The position numbers and the translations under genes were made by a program. DNA of 64,000 nt from Sphingomonas mucosissima (GTDB lineage Bacteria; Pseudomonadota; Alphaproteobacteria; Sphingomonadales; Sphingomonadaceae): positions 230,643 to 294,642 of the forward strand of contig NZ_NBBJ01000004.1 of the NCBI RefSeq assembly GCF_002197665.1. The letters run 5' to 3'. The notes under the pieces are model-generated. The model was not told the origin of the DNA and did no database searches. It worked only from the letters and a program-made list of their open reading frames with translations. Numbering within the stretch: the first letter of the stretch is position 1; every line of letters begins with the position of its first letter. This document shows positions 17,624 through 26,058 of this stretch, one piece after another.

Positions 17624-18081
17624 TGGGCGCGGGATTCCTCGGCGCGGCCTATCTGTGGGTAAAGGCCGCGCACGTCATCTTCGTTATCTTTTGGATGGCG
17701 GGCATGTTCATCTTCCCGCGCTATCTCGTGCACCATCAGGAAGGGCTGGGCGACCCCGCCGAGGAAGCGCGCTGGACGACGCGCGAGGCCAAGCTGCGGC
17801 GGATCATCCTGACCCCTGCGATGATCGCCGTGTGGGTGATCGGGCTGGCGCTGGCAGTGAATATCGGGCTGCTCGAAGGCATCCAGGGGCTGGCATGGCT
17901 GCATGCCAAGCTGCTGGTCGTGTTCCTCCTCTCGGGTTATCACGGCTGGGCCGTGGGCTATTCCAAGAAGCTGGCGAAGGGGCAGGCGGGGCTGAGCAAC
18001 CGCGGGCTCAGGATGATGAACGAGGTGCCCGCGCTGGCGGTGACGATCATCGTGATCCTGGCGGTGGTGAAGCCGTTCTGA
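17623..18081 (+). CDS. hemJ: Protoporphyrinogen oxidase HemJ
   Basis: Membrane enzyme (UPF0093) that oxidises protoporphyrinogen IX, the penultimate heme step. 152 aa with four hydrophobic segments and the conserved WVKAAHVIFVIFWMAGMF start (His about 17), GLAWLHAKLLVVFLLSGYHG (second conserved His pair) and EVPALAVTIIVILAVVKPF end. The start codon overlaps the hemE stop by one base. The family position next to hemE at the origin supports the call. Confidence 0.93.
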   Translation: MGAGFLGAAYLWVKAAHVIFVIFWMAGMFIFPRYLVHHQEGLGDPAEEARWTTREAKLRRIILTPAMIAVWVIGLALAVNIGLLEGIQGLAWLHAKLLVVFLLSGYHGWAVGYSKKLAKGQAGLSNRGLRMMNEVPALAVTIIVILAVVKPF

Positions 18082-18113
18082 GGCGCGTCTTTCCGTTGCG
18101 GTGAGGCACTTGG

Positions 18114-18204
18114 TCCTGCCGGGCTTGCTTCGGCATCCGGAGTGCCGCGCATTACAAACGTGCGCGCTCGCGAAATCCTGAACCCCTGCACGAGGCCGGG
18201 GTGA
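18114..18204. repeat. REP-like palindromic element A
   Basis: Degenerate copy of the repeat seen at 40735 and 50173: left arm TCCTGCCGGGCTTGCTTCGG with GCATCC, right arm ending CCTGCACGAGGCCGGGGTGA. It lies between hemJ and rho. More diverged than the other two copies. Confidence 0.45.
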
Positions 18205-18391
18205 CTGACGTGGTGGGGCTCAGGCTATCCCCCACTTGGGGCCGAGTCCGCTTGACTAACCCCCGGCCCACTCCTACGTCCCCTATTCGGTGAGGCCTCT
18301 CCGGCCCGCTGCCTCCTTCAGTCTCGTTGCTGCGCGATATCATCCGCCGACCGGGCTTTCTCCCCCAACCGATTTCAATCGGACACACGAT
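18205..18391 (+). promoter_or_regulatory. rho leader region, C-rich
   Basis: No gene is seen in the 310 bp from the hemJ stop to rho. The last 90 bases before rho have about twice as many C as G and include long pyrimidine runs such as CTTTCTCCCCC. A C-rich, G-poor leader is what Rho binds, and rho genes are often autoregulated by termination in the leader; the role here is inferred. Confidence 0.4.
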
Positions 18392-19648
18392 ATGCATCTC
18401 AAGGACCTCAAGAAGAAAGCGCCGGCCGAACTGGTCCAGCTGGCCGAGGAGCTCGGCGTCGAGGGCGCCTCGACGCTCCGCAAGCAGGACCTGATGTTCG
18501 CGATCCTCAAGGTTCAGGCCGAGGAAGGCGAGCAGATCATGGGCGAGGGCACCATTGAGGTGCTGCCCGACGGATTCGGCTTCCTGCGCTCGCCCGAAGC
18601 GAATTACCTTGCCGGCCCCGACGACATCTACGTCTCACCCAACCAGGTCCGCAAGCACGGGCTGCGCACCGGTGACACGGTCGAAGGCGAGATCCGCGGG
18701 CCGAAGGACGGCGAACGCTATTTCGCACTTACCAAGCTGGTGCGCGTCAATTTCGACGATCCCGACGCGGTGCGCCACCGCGTGAACTTCGACAACCTCA
18801 CGCCGCTCTACCCGGAAGAGCGGCTGAAGATGGAAATCGAGGATCCGACGATCAAGGACAAGACGGGCCGCGTGCTCGATCTCGTCTCGCCGATCGGCAA
18901 GGGCCAGCGCTGCCTGATCGTCGCGCCGCCGCGCGTCGGCAAGACGGTGATGATGCAGAACATCGCGCGCGCGATTTCGCTCAACCACCCCGAAGTGTTC
19001 CTGATCGTGCTGCTGATCGACGAGCGGCCCGAGGAAGTCACCGACATGCAGCGCACGGTGAACGGCGAGGTCGTCTCCTCGACCTTCGACGAGCCGGCGA
19101 CGCGCCACGTTGCGGTGGCCGAAATGGTGATCGAGAAGGCCAAGCGCCTTGTCGAGCACAAGAAGGACGTCGTGATCCTGCTCGACAACATCACGCGCCT
19201 CGGCCGCGCCTACAACACGGTGGTGCCGAGCTCGGGCAAGGTGCTGACCGGCGGTGTCGACGCCAACGCGCTGCAGCGGCCGAAGCGCTTCTTCGGTGCG
19301 GCGCGCAACATCGAGGAAGGCGGATCCCTGACGATCATCTCGACCTCGCTGATCGATACCGGCAGCCGCATGGACGAAGTGATCTTCGAAGAGTTCAAGG
19401 GCACCGGCAACGCCGAAATCGTGCTCGACCGCAAGGTATCGGACAAGCGCATCTTCCCGGCGATCGACGTGTCGAAGAGCGGGACGCGCAAGGAAGAGCT
19501 GCTGGTTGAGAAGGACAAGCTGTCCAAGATGTGGGTGCTGCGCCGCATCCTCATGCAGATGGGCACGGTCGATGCGATGGAATTCCTGCTCGGCAAGATG
19601 AAGGATTCCAAGACCAACGAGGATTTCTTCGCCAGCATGAATCAATAG
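18392..19648 (+). CDS. rho: Transcription termination factor Rho
   Basis: Hexameric RNA-dependent ATPase ending transcripts and silencing untranslated RNA. 418 aa: N-terminal helical domain ([20 protein letters not shown]), RNA-binding cold-shock domain ([32 protein letters not shown]), Walker A APPRVGKT (about 178-185), Walker [16 protein letters not shown] and Q/R-loop residues. The ATG at 18392 gives the family start; the upstream open frame (34 codons) is the C-rich leader. Monocistronic, with a strong hairpin behind it. Confidence 0.96.
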   Translation: MHLKDLKKKAPAELVQLAEELGVEGASTLRKQDLMFAILKVQAEEGEQIMGEGTIEVLPDGFGFLRSPEANYLAGPDDIYVSPNQVRKHGLRTGDTVEGEIRGPKDGERYFALTKLVRVNFDDPDAVRHRVNFDNLTPLYPEERLKMEIEDPTIKDKTGRVLDLVSPIGKGQRCLIVAPPRVGKTVMMQNIARAISLNHPEVFLIVLLIDERPEEVTDMQRTVNGEVVSSTFDEPATRHVAVAEMVIEKAKRLVEHKKDVVILLDNITRLGRAYNTVVPSSGKVLTGGVDANALQRPKRFFGAARNIEEGGSLTIISTSLIDTGSRMDEVIFEEFKGTGNAEIVLDRKVSDKRIFPAIDVSKSGTRKEELLVEKDKLSKMWVLRRILMQMGTVDAMEFLLGKMKDSKTNEDFFASMNQ

Positions 19649-19659
19649 CCGTGTGCGGC

Positions 19660-19678
19660 CTGCGCCATGCTGGCGCAG
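19660..19678 (+). terminator. Hairpin after rho (no T-tract)
   Basis: CTGCGCCA / TGGCGCAG perfect 8-bp stem with a 3-nt loop, 12 nt after the rho stop. Confidence 0.35.
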
Positions 19679-19722
19679 GACTCGCACCGGCTCGGCCGAC
19701 GGGTGCGCCAGCAACCCGGTCG

Positions 19723-19749
19723 ACGGCGCGGCTTTGCCGCGCCGTTCTC
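19723..19749 (+). terminator. Probable intrinsic terminator of rho
   Basis: Perfect 10-bp stem ACGGCGCGGC / GCCGCGCCGT with a TTT loop, followed by TCTCATATTT. Located 75 nt after the rho stop. Confidence 0.6.
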
Positions 19750-19885
19750 ATATTTAGCTCCCGAAAAGCTAACACCGGGCGAGCGCCGCGCTCTCCTACC
19801 CCGACGCTGAGCCGCGCTCTTTGCGTTTGGCGGGAAACCGGGTTGCGGCTACATCGTTTCTCCACAATTTTCGCGGAGCTTTATC

Positions 19886-20617
19886 TTGATCCTGACCCTG
19901 CTTGCCCAAGCTGCTGCTGCCATTCAGGGGCCGGGATCGCTGGCTGATATCTGGCAGCATATCGTCGCCGATTTCTCCAACCTGTCCGATCCCGCCGCGC
20001 TTGCTGCGTTCGGCCAGGTGCTGATGATCGACCTGGTGCTGGCTGGCGACAATGCGGTGGTGGTCGGCGCGCTTGCCGCTGGCCTGCCGGCCGAACAGCG
20101 CAAGAAGGTGATCCTGATCGGCATCATCGCCGCCTTGGTGCTGCGCATCTTCTTTGCGCTGATCGTCACCTGGTTGATGGGCGTCGTGGGCCTGATCTTT
20201 GCCGGCGGCTTGCTGCTGTTGTGGGTCAGCTGGAAGTTCTGGCGCGAATTGCGCGCGGATTCGCATGGGAATAGCGGGTCGCAGGAGATCGAGGGCGACG
20301 AGCGGTCCGGTCTTGCGCCCGCGCGCTCCTTTGCTGGCGCGGCCTGGGCCGTCGCCGTCGCCGACGTATCGATGAGCCTCGACAACGTGCTGGCGGTGGC
20401 CGGCGCGGCACGCGAGCATCCCGGCATCATGGTCGTCGGCCTGATCCTGTCGGTGGCGCTGATGGGCCTCGCGGCAAACCTGATCGCACGCGTGATCGGC
20501 CGGTATCGCTGGATCGCGTATGTCGGCCTTGCTGTGATCGTCTTTGTTGCCGGCAAAATGATCTACGAAGGCTGGATCGGAACCGGTGAGACGATTGGCC
20601 TGAGCACCCTGTTCTGA
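19886..20617 (+). CDS. TerC family integral membrane protein
   Basis: Predicted metal-ion (probably manganese) exporter or tellurium-resistance type membrane protein, YjbE branch. 243 aa with about seven transmembrane segments and the duplicated acidic motif: DLVLAGDNAVVVG in the first half and DVSMSLDNVLAVAG in the second, the metal-binding aspartate pairs of the family. The start is TTG at 19886 with GCGGAG 7 nt upstream. No yybP-ykoY-like manganese riboswitch could be recognised in the 140 bp upstream. Confidence 0.9.
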   Translation: MILTLLAQAAAAIQGPGSLADIWQHIVADFSNLSDPAALAAFGQVLMIDLVLAGDNAVVVGALAAGLPAEQRKKVILIGIIAALVLRIFFALIVTWLMGVVGLIFAGGLLLLWVSWKFWRELRADSHGNSGSQEIEGDERSGLAPARSFAGAAWAVAVADVSMSLDNVLAVAGAAREHPGIMVVGLILSVALMGLAANLIARVIGRYRWIAYVGLAVIVFVAGKMIYEGWIGTGETIGLSTLF

Positions 20618-20669
20618 TCCGGGTTCTGACCGGCGTTCGGGACAAGAGAGGGCCGGCAAGACCCCGTGT

Positions 20670-20693
20670 CCACGCGCTCGATCGAGCGCGTGG
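20670..20693. repeat. Perfect 24-bp palindrome
   Basis: Arms CCACGCGCTCGA and TCGAGCGCGTGG without a spacer, between terC and lolA, 74 bp before the lolA start. Could act as a terminator stem for terC or as a protein-binding site. Confidence 0.5.
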
Positions 20694-20766
20694 CGGGAAC
20701 CGCGAAGGGTTCACCACGCGTTCAACCCGCCTCGGCCATATGCCGCCCATGCCCTTCGGGAGAGCC

Positions 20767-21375
20767 ATGTTGAGAAGTTTCGTGCCCATCGTCGCAGCAG
20801 TCGTGATCGCTGCACCGGCAGCGGCGCAATCGGGTGACCTGGCGCAGGTCCAGAGTCACTTGCGTGCCGTCAACACGATGACCGCGGATTTCACCCAGAC
20901 CGATCGCGCCGGAAAGACGCTGACCGGCACCTTGTCGCTCAAGAAGCCCGGCAAGATCCGCTTTCAATATGAAAAGGGCGTGCCGATCCTGGTGGTCGGC
21001 GACGGCAAGGCGCTGACCTTTATCGATTATTCGGTTCGGCAGGTGCAGCGCTGGCCGATCACCAATTCACCGCTCGGCGTGCTGATCAACCCGGATCGCG
21101 ACATCGGCAAGTTTGCCAAAGTGATCCCGAGCGGCGATTCGCGTGTTCTTTCGGTCGAAGGCTATGATCCCAAGCATCCGGAATATGGCCGCATCACCAT
21201 GGTGTTTGCGCGGGATGCGGGGGCACCGGGCGGGCTGATGCTGCAAGGCTGGGTGACGCTGGACAGCCAGGGGAACCGCACCACCATCAGACTGGCGAAC
21301 CAGCGCTTCAACGGCGCCATCGGCGATGCGACGTTCCGTTGGAACGATCCGCGCAGAACCAACGTCCGCAACTAG
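20767..21375 (+). CDS. lolA: LolA-like outer membrane lipoprotein carrier
   Basis: Periplasmic chaperone that carries lipoproteins from LolCDE to the outer membrane. 202 aa with a cleavable signal (residues 1-21, ending AAAQ), then VQSHLRAVNTMTADFTQTDRAGKTLTGTLSLKKPGKIRFQYE, the N-terminal LolA pattern, and the half-barrel strands through TMVFARD. The ATG at 20767 follows CGGGAGA; an earlier ATG 9 codons up lacks a Shine-Dalgarno site. The family in alphaproteobacteria lacks LolB, so the final transfer step may differ. Confidence 0.88.
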   Translation: MLRSFVPIVAAVVIAAPAAAQSGDLAQVQSHLRAVNTMTADFTQTDRAGKTLTGTLSLKKPGKIRFQYEKGVPILVVGDGKALTFIDYSVRQVQRWPITNSPLGVLINPDRDIGKFAKVIPSGDSRVLSVEGYDPKHPEYGRITMVFARDAGAPGGLMLQGWVTLDSQGNRTTIRLANQRFNGAIGDATFRWNDPRRTNVRN

Positions 21376-21434
21376 GGCGATTAGTCGAGAAATGGGGGTC
21401 TGGAATACGCGCTGTGGCGCGGCGCCACCCCTCC

Positions 21435-21671
21435 TTAGTTGTCGATCGCCGGATCAGGGACTGGCGAACGGTCAGCACTGACCGCCGTGCGTTCGCGAAG
21501 GCGGATCGTCGCCGCCAAGGCAATCGTAGCGCCGAAAAACGCGACGCCGGCCCACCAATAATAACGAACGGGCGTGACGTGCTCGATCAGCATTTTGGTG
21601 AGCGAAAGTAACGACCCGATGCTCGCCAGCAGGAGCGAAAATCGAAGTGCGAGGTCTGTCACTCGGTCCAT
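21435..21671 (-). CDS. Small two-TM membrane protein, unknown
   Basis: 78 aa from the ATG at 21671 (an in-frame ATG at 21686 gives 83 aa). Two hydrophobic segments, about residues 5-25 (LALRFSLLLASIGSLLSL) and 37-55 (YWWAGVAFFGATIALAAT), then a polar tail. I do not recognise a family. The layout and an uninterrupted frame make it plausible as an inner-membrane microprotein, but it could be a chance frame; it is convergent with lolA. Confidence 0.45.
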   Translation of the reverse strand: MDRVTDLALRFSLLLASIGSLLSLTKMLIEHVTPVRYYWWAGVAFFGATIALAATIRLRERTAVSADRSPVPDPAIDN

Positions 21672-22201
21672 CGCCACACCGCCCAAGCCGTTTCATCGAG
21701 CGTACGAGGGCGGGCTTAACAAAGCCTCACCGACGAACGGTAGCGCGGCACAATCCTGCGCTGTTCGCCCGCGATCGGCCCGCACCTTATTTGATTCTGG
21801 CCATTTTGTTCATGCGCGCGACAGGTACGCGGCGGTAGTGGATTGATTGCGGATGTGGGGCGTTCAGGATTTTCCCCCTGTTACCTGGACGATGCTCCAC
21901 AGCCCCCTGCGTGACGAACGCCAGGTCGGCCCTCGCTCCATGCCCCCGGAGCGAGGGCCTTTCTGCGTAGGGCATTTGGCGAAGGCCAAGCGCCCGAGCA
22001 CGGCCGACGGCCCGAAGGCGCCGTTCGACGACGCGGCTTTGCCGCGGCGCGTGTTTCGGAAAACAACCCTCGCCAGACATATGGCACTCTCGCCCAGGCC
22101 ATCAGGACGGCTGGACATGCGCCAACCTGCTTCACGAAGCCAAAGCGTGTTCCCCAGCCCCGATCCCCGCACAGGTCCGCGATGATCCATCGTCCAGGAC
22201 G
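21672..22201. other. 530-bp gene-free stretch with a possible small RNA
   Basis: No convincing protein frame is seen. The + strand holds a short T-rich patch near 21787-21812, a stem ACCTGG/CCAGGT around 21890-21926, and a very strong terminator-like hairpin (21928-21959). No + strand gene precedes that hairpin, so a small RNA of roughly 100-160 nt ending there is possible. A weaker GC hairpin lies at 22032-22046. Confidence 0.35.
21928..21964 (+). terminator. Strong intrinsic terminator without an upstream gene
   Basis: Perfect 12-bp stem GGCCCTCGCTCC / GGAGCGAGGGCC with an 8-nt loop, followed by TTTCT. Confidence 0.7.
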
Positions 22202-23038
22202 ATGGGCGATTGGGGCATGTTGTCGCCTCCGGCTATGCTCGCTAAGCCGCACCGCGTGAAGATCGGCAGCTGGAACATCAACTCGGTTCGTTTTCGCATC
22301 GATATCGTCGTGCAGTTCCTGCGCGAGGCGCAGCCGGACATATTGTGCCTGCAGGAAACCAAGGTGATCGACACGGACTTCCCGTTCGAGGCCTTTCGCG
22401 CGCTTGGTTATGAGCACATTCTGATCCACGGCCAGCGGATGCACCATGGCGTGGCGATCATCAGCCGGGTGCCGATCTGCGAGGATGACCGGCTGGATTG
22501 GCAGGCCAATCGTGAAGCGCGGCACATTGGCGTGCGGCTGCCCAACGGCGTGCGGCTGGAGAATGTGTACGTGCCGGCGGGTGGCGACGTGCCCGATCGC
22601 GAGGTGAATGCGAAGTTCGGGCAAAAGCTGGATTTCGTCGCGCGCATGACGGACTGGTCGGCGTCGCTGGATTGCCCGACGATCCTAACCGGCGATTTCA
22701 ACATCGCGCCGCTGCCGAGCGACGTGTGGAGCCACAAAGCGCTGCTGAAGGTGGTGAGCCATACACCGATCGAGGTCGAGGCGCTGGACCGGCTGAAGGC
22801 GTCCAACGACTGGGTCGACCTGGGGCGGCATTTTCACCCGGCGCCCGCGCGGCTTCACACCTGGTGGAGCTATCGTTCGCCCGATTGGACCAAGAACGAT
22901 CGTGGTCGTCGGCTCGATCATATGTGGGCGACGGGAAGCGTGGCGGCGACGGCGCAATCGCATCACGTGTTCGAGGGTTGCCGCAGTTGGCTGAAGCCAT
23001 CGGACCATGTGCCGATCATGACGGAGTTCGCCTTTTGA
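22202..23038 (+). CDS. xth: Exodeoxyribonuclease III
   Basis: AP endonuclease/3'-5' exonuclease of base-excision repair. 278 aa as given; catalytic motifs seen: IGSWNINSVR (Asn), CLQETKV (Glu, metal), ILTGDFNIAP (Asp-x-Asn) and the C-terminal PSDHVPIM (Asp-His). The family start is close to VKIGSWNINS, so the true start may be the GTG at 22256 or the ATG at 22235 instead of 22202; none has a good Shine-Dalgarno site. Its stop overlaps the ribA start (TTGA), so the two genes are coupled. Confidence 0.93.
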   Translation: MGDWGMLSPPAMLAKPHRVKIGSWNINSVRFRIDIVVQFLREAQPDILCLQETKVIDTDFPFEAFRALGYEHILIHGQRMHHGVAIISRVPICEDDRLDWQANREARHIGVRLPNGVRLENVYVPAGGDVPDREVNAKFGQKLDFVARMTDWSASLDCPTILTGDFNIAPLPSDVWSHKALLKVVSHTPIEVEALDRLKASNDWVDLGRHFHPAPARLHTWWSYRSPDWTKNDRGRRLDHMWATGSVAATAQSHHVFEGCRSWLKPSDHVPIMTEFAF

Positions 23039-24084
23039 CCGACGCGCGCCAGGCAGCCCGCGCCATTGATGCGCTGCGGCGGGGGTGGCCTATCCGCATC
23101 GGCAGCCTTGCGCTGCTCCCGATCGAAACCGCCGACCCGGTGCGGCTGGAGACGTTCGATCCGGAAGGCGCCGCGCCAGTGCTGCTCTCGGCCGGGCGGG
23201 CGGAAACGCTGAAGCTCGCGAATCAGCGCGAGGCGGCGGTGCCCGATGCGCCGGTGCTGGTCGATCGTGCGCCCTGGGTGGATTTTGCCGTGGCAACGGC
23301 GCTGGCCGACCCGCAGCTCGATCTGGCGACCCCGCTAAAGGGGCCGTTCCGTGCCGTTCCGGTGACGTCGCCGGCGGATGCCGCGGCAGCGCTGCGGCTG
23401 GCGCGGATCGCGGGGATGCTGCCGGCCTTCTTCGTTCAGGAGGACGGCGCGGCGGAGCTGACGCTGTCAACGGCAGACATCGACGCGCATGAGGATGCCA
23501 TTCGCCTGACGATTGCTGCCCGCGCGCGGCTGCCGGTGGCGCATGCCGAGGATGCGGAGATCGTCGCCTTTCGTACGCCAGAGGGGCCGGGCGAGCATGT
23601 CGCGCTGCTGATCGGCGCACCGCAGGGGCAACCGCCGCTGGTTCGGCTGCATAGCGAATGCCTCACCGGTGATGCGCTGGGCAGCCTGAAGTGCGATTGC
23701 GGGCCGCAGCTCGATGCGGCGCTGAAGGCGATTGCGGCGTCGGGCTGGGGCATCCTGCTGTATCTGCGGCAGGAGGGGCGGGGCATCGGCCTCGTCAACA
23801 AGCTGCGCGCTTATGCGCTTCAGGATCAGGGCTTTGACACGGTGGATGCGAATACCCGGCTTGGCTTTGCGATCGACGCGCGCGATTTCGGCGTGGCGGC
23901 GCGGATGCTCGACCTGCTGGGGCAGCGCGAGATCCGCTTGCTGACGAACAATCCGAACAAGGTGGCGGGGCTCGAGGCGCGCGGGATCGCTGTCGCGGAA
24001 CGGGTGCCGCATTTCCTGCCGACCAACCCGCATAATGAGCATTATCTCGCGACCAAGCGCGATCGGACGGGGCACCAGCTGTAG
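23035..24084 (+). CDS. ribA: GTP cyclohydrolase II
   Basis: First committed step of riboflavin synthesis: GTP to diaminopyrimidine. 349 aa, with zinc-binding cysteines in HSECLTGD and LKCDCG (Cys209, 220, 222), RQEGRGIGL and the C-terminal LLTNNPNK motif. The frame is open far upstream inside xth, so the start was chosen at TTG 23035, which overlaps the xth stop as TTGA. The N-terminal ~190 residues are an extra domain ahead of the catalytic one, as in the alphaproteobacterial long RibA form; they do not look like an intact RibB. Confidence 0.9.
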   Translation: MTDARQAARAIDALRRGWPIRIGSLALLPIETADPVRLETFDPEGAAPVLLSAGRAETLKLANQREAAVPDAPVLVDRAPWVDFAVATALADPQLDLATPLKGPFRAVPVTSPADAAAALRLARIAGMLPAFFVQEDGAAELTLSTADIDAHEDAIRLTIAARARLPVAHAEDAEIVAFRTPEGPGEHVALLIGAPQGQPPLVRLHSECLTGDALGSLKCDCGPQLDAALKAIAASGWGILLYLRQEGRGIGLVNKLRAYALQDQGFDTVDANTRLGFAIDARDFGVAARMLDLLGQREIRLLTNNPNKVAGLEARGIAVAERVPHFLPTNPHNEHYLATKRDRTGHQL

Positions 24085-24101
24085 GCCCCCGGGGCGGTGC
24101 C

Positions 24102-24767
24102 CTAGAGCTTCAGAAGGCGCCGAACTTCGTCGAAATCATGGGCGATCGCGTGAACGCCCAGCGCGCGCAGTGTCGCATCATGCCCGGCGAGGCAGTGCGT
24201 TCCGGCACAGAGGCCAATGACGTGGCCGCCGCTCGCCACCGCTCCGGTTGCGCCAACGGGCGAATCCTCGAGAATGGCGCAACGTTCGATCGAGACGCCA
24301 AGTTGCTGCGCACCGAAGAGGTAGAGATCGGGCGCGGGCTTGCCGCGCGCGACATGCTCGGCACCGGAGTAAAGGTGATCGCCGAAGGCGTCCCGCAAGC
24401 CTAGATGATCCAGGTGCGTGCTGATCCAGCGCGTCGAGCTGGAGGATACCACCGCCTTGGGCAGATCGGCGGGGAGGGAACGGACAAAAGCGATGGCGCC
24501 GGCAACTTCGCCGATCCCTTCGGCGATGACACGGTCGTTCTCGGCCGTGCGGGCCTCGGTCCAGTCGGCGGGCAGCGGTTCGCCGATGAACGCCTCTACC
24601 CGGTCGCGAAAATCGCGGCCGGACAGGCCCATGAAATTCGCCATCGACTCCTCTGGCGTGATCGCGTGGCCGCGCGCCGTGAGGAAATCGGCGATGTGCT
24701 TGTTGCCGAGATACTCGCTTTCGATCAGCACCCCGTCGAAGTCGAAGAGCAAAGCGTCGATCGTCAT
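24102..24767 (-). CDS. HAD family phosphatase (beta-phosphoglucomutase-like)
   Basis: 221 aa. Motif I LLFDFDGVLIES (nucleophile Asp9, acid/base Asp11), a helical cap with ANFMGLSGRDFRDRV, motif II SSSST, motif III lysine in ARGKPAPDLYLF and motif IV LEDSPVGATGAVASGGHVIG. This is the subclass I HAD layout of phosphoglycolate or sugar-phosphate phosphatases; the substrate is unknown. Its start overlaps the yggS stop by 4 nt (ATGA). Confidence 0.9.
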   Translation of the reverse strand: MTIDALLFDFDGVLIESEYLGNKHIADFLTARGHAITPEESMANFMGLSGRDFRDRVEAFIGEPLPADWTEARTAENDRVIAEGIGEVAGAIAFVRSLPADLPKAVVSSSSTRWISTHLDHLGLRDAFGDHLYSGAEHVARGKPAPDLYLFGAQQLGVSIERCAILEDSPVGATGAVASGGHVIGLCAGTHCLAGHDATLRALGVHAIAHDFDEVRRLLKL

Positions 24768-25459
24768 GCGCGTTTCCTGAAGCCGGTTGGCGTGCGTACG
24801 GGCGGGCGATCGCCGAACAGCGCGGAGCCGATTCGTACATGGGTGGCGCCGATCATCACCGCCGTTTCGAAATCATCCGACATGCCCATGCTGAGACCGG
24901 CGATGCCGTGATCGCGAGCCAGCTTGCCGAGCAAACCGAAATAAGGGGCGGGCTCCACACCCGCCGGCGGAAGGCACATCAGCCCGGCGAGCGGAAGATC
25001 GGCGTCGCGGGCGGCGGCGAGCAGCGCGGGAAGCTCGGTGATGGCGCAGCCGCCCTTTTGGGGCTCCTCCCCGATGTTCACCTGAAGGAAGCAGGCCGGG
25101 CGACGATCCTGCGCATCCATGGCCTTGGCAAGGGCGGTAACCAGCGACAATCGGTCCACCGCATGGATCGCATCGGCCATCGCGACGGCATCCGCAGCCT
25201 TGTTTGATTGCAATTGGCCGATTAGGTGCAGGCGGGCTTCGGGATAGCGCTCCTGGAGCGCCGGCCACTTCGTTTGCGCTTCCTGCACGCGGTTCTCGCC
25301 GAAGTCGCGATGGCCGGCGGCGAGCAGCGGCTCAATCGCGTCGGCGGCGTGCGTCTTCGATACGGCGATCAGCGTGACGTCGGCGGCATCGCGGCGCGCC
25401 AGCTTGGCAGCGCGGGCGATGCGCGCCTGGATGGCGGCGAGGCGGTCGTCGGCTTGCAT
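24764..25459 (-). CDS. yggS: YggS/PLPBP family pyridoxal phosphate homeostasis protein
   Basis: Binds PLP and balances free PLP and amino/keto acid pools; not known to be catalytic. 231 aa: PLP lysine in IAVSKTH (Lys35), FGENRVQEAQTKW, HLIGQLQSNKA, NIGEEPQKGG and the C-terminal GLSMGMSDDFETAVMIG phosphate-binding stretch. The ATG at 25459 is the natural start; the longer frame is antisense to the neighbour. It is divergent from the thiE-like gene with only 22 bp between start codons. Confidence 0.93.
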   Translation of the reverse strand: MQADDRLAAIQARIARAAKLARRDAADVTLIAVSKTHAADAIEPLLAAGHRDFGENRVQEAQTKWPALQERYPEARLHLIGQLQSNKAADAVAMADAIHAVDRLSLVTALAKAMDAQDRRPACFLQVNIGEEPQKGGCAITELPALLAAARDADLPLAGLMCLPPAGVEPAPYFGLLGKLARDHGIAGLSMGMSDDFETAVMIGATHVRIGSALFGDRPPVRTPTGFRKRA

Positions 25460-25481
25460 CGGCTGCGCTATAGGTTGCGCA

Positions 25482-25994
25482 ATGCGCCGCCGCCACCCTG
25501 TCCCGACGCTCTGGCTGATGACCGACGAGCGGATGGGCGACGACCTGTGGCGCGCGGTTCGCCGCTTGCCGCGGGGAGCCGGGATCGTGTTTCGCCACCA
25601 TGCGACGCCACAGGCTGAGCGACGGCGGCTGTTTGCGCGATTGCTGCGGGTGGCGCGGGCGCGCGGGTTGGTGCTGGTGCGAGCGGGGGACGCGCGCATG
25701 GCGGGCGAGATGGGCGTTCACCGAGGCCTAAGCGCGGGATTGGTGACATGGCCGGTGCATGATCGGCGAGAGGCGCAAAGCGCGCGTCGGGCGGGCGCCG
25801 GCGCCGCGTTCGTATCACCCGTGTTCGCCACGCGATCGCACCCGGGGGCGTCTAGCCTTGGCGCTCGGGGGGCGGCGCGGCTTGCGCGAACGCTTCCGAT
25901 GGCGCGCATTGCGCTGGGTGGCATGGATGCGCGGCGCTTGCGCGCGCTTCACGGCTTTGATGGGTGGGCAGCGATCGACGCGTGGCTGCGCTGA
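25482..25994 (+). CDS. Short ThiE/TenI-like thiamine phosphate synthase family protein
   Basis: 170 aa TIM-barrel protein with family marks PTLWLMTDER at the N-terminus, VTWPVHDRREAQSARRAGA, the AFVSPVFATRSHPGA phosphate-binding loop and ARIALGGMDARRL. It is about 40 residues shorter than typical ThiE and the usual DYLGVGPVFpT context is altered, so it may be a paralogue that does not make thiamine phosphate. Codon use is as GC-rich as its surroundings. Function uncertain. Confidence 0.72.
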   Translation: MRRRHPVPTLWLMTDERMGDDLWRAVRRLPRGAGIVFRHHATPQAERRRLFARLLRVARARGLVLVRAGDARMAGEMGVHRGLSAGLVTWPVHDRREAQSARRAGAGAAFVSPVFATRSHPGASSLGARGAARLARTLPMARIALGGMDARRLRALHGFDGWAAIDAWLR

Positions 25995-26058
25995 TGCGGA
26001 GCGGAAGTGAAGGATCGATCAGATGCGCCGTTCGTCATTCGCGGCGCGGTTCTGCGGA

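Noticed and set aside
18114..18204. Possible CRISPR or direct repeat array
   Set aside because: The repeat motif occurs as isolated single imperfect palindromes, not as regularly spaced direct repeats with spacers.
19800..19885. Manganese riboswitch (yybP-ykoY) before terC
   Set aside because: No GGGGAGUA-type core or its paired helix could be found; only a weak GC hairpin.
22672..23034. Upstream extension of ribA to 470 codons
   Set aside because: It runs through xth in another frame; the TTG at 23035 overlapping the xth stop is sufficient.
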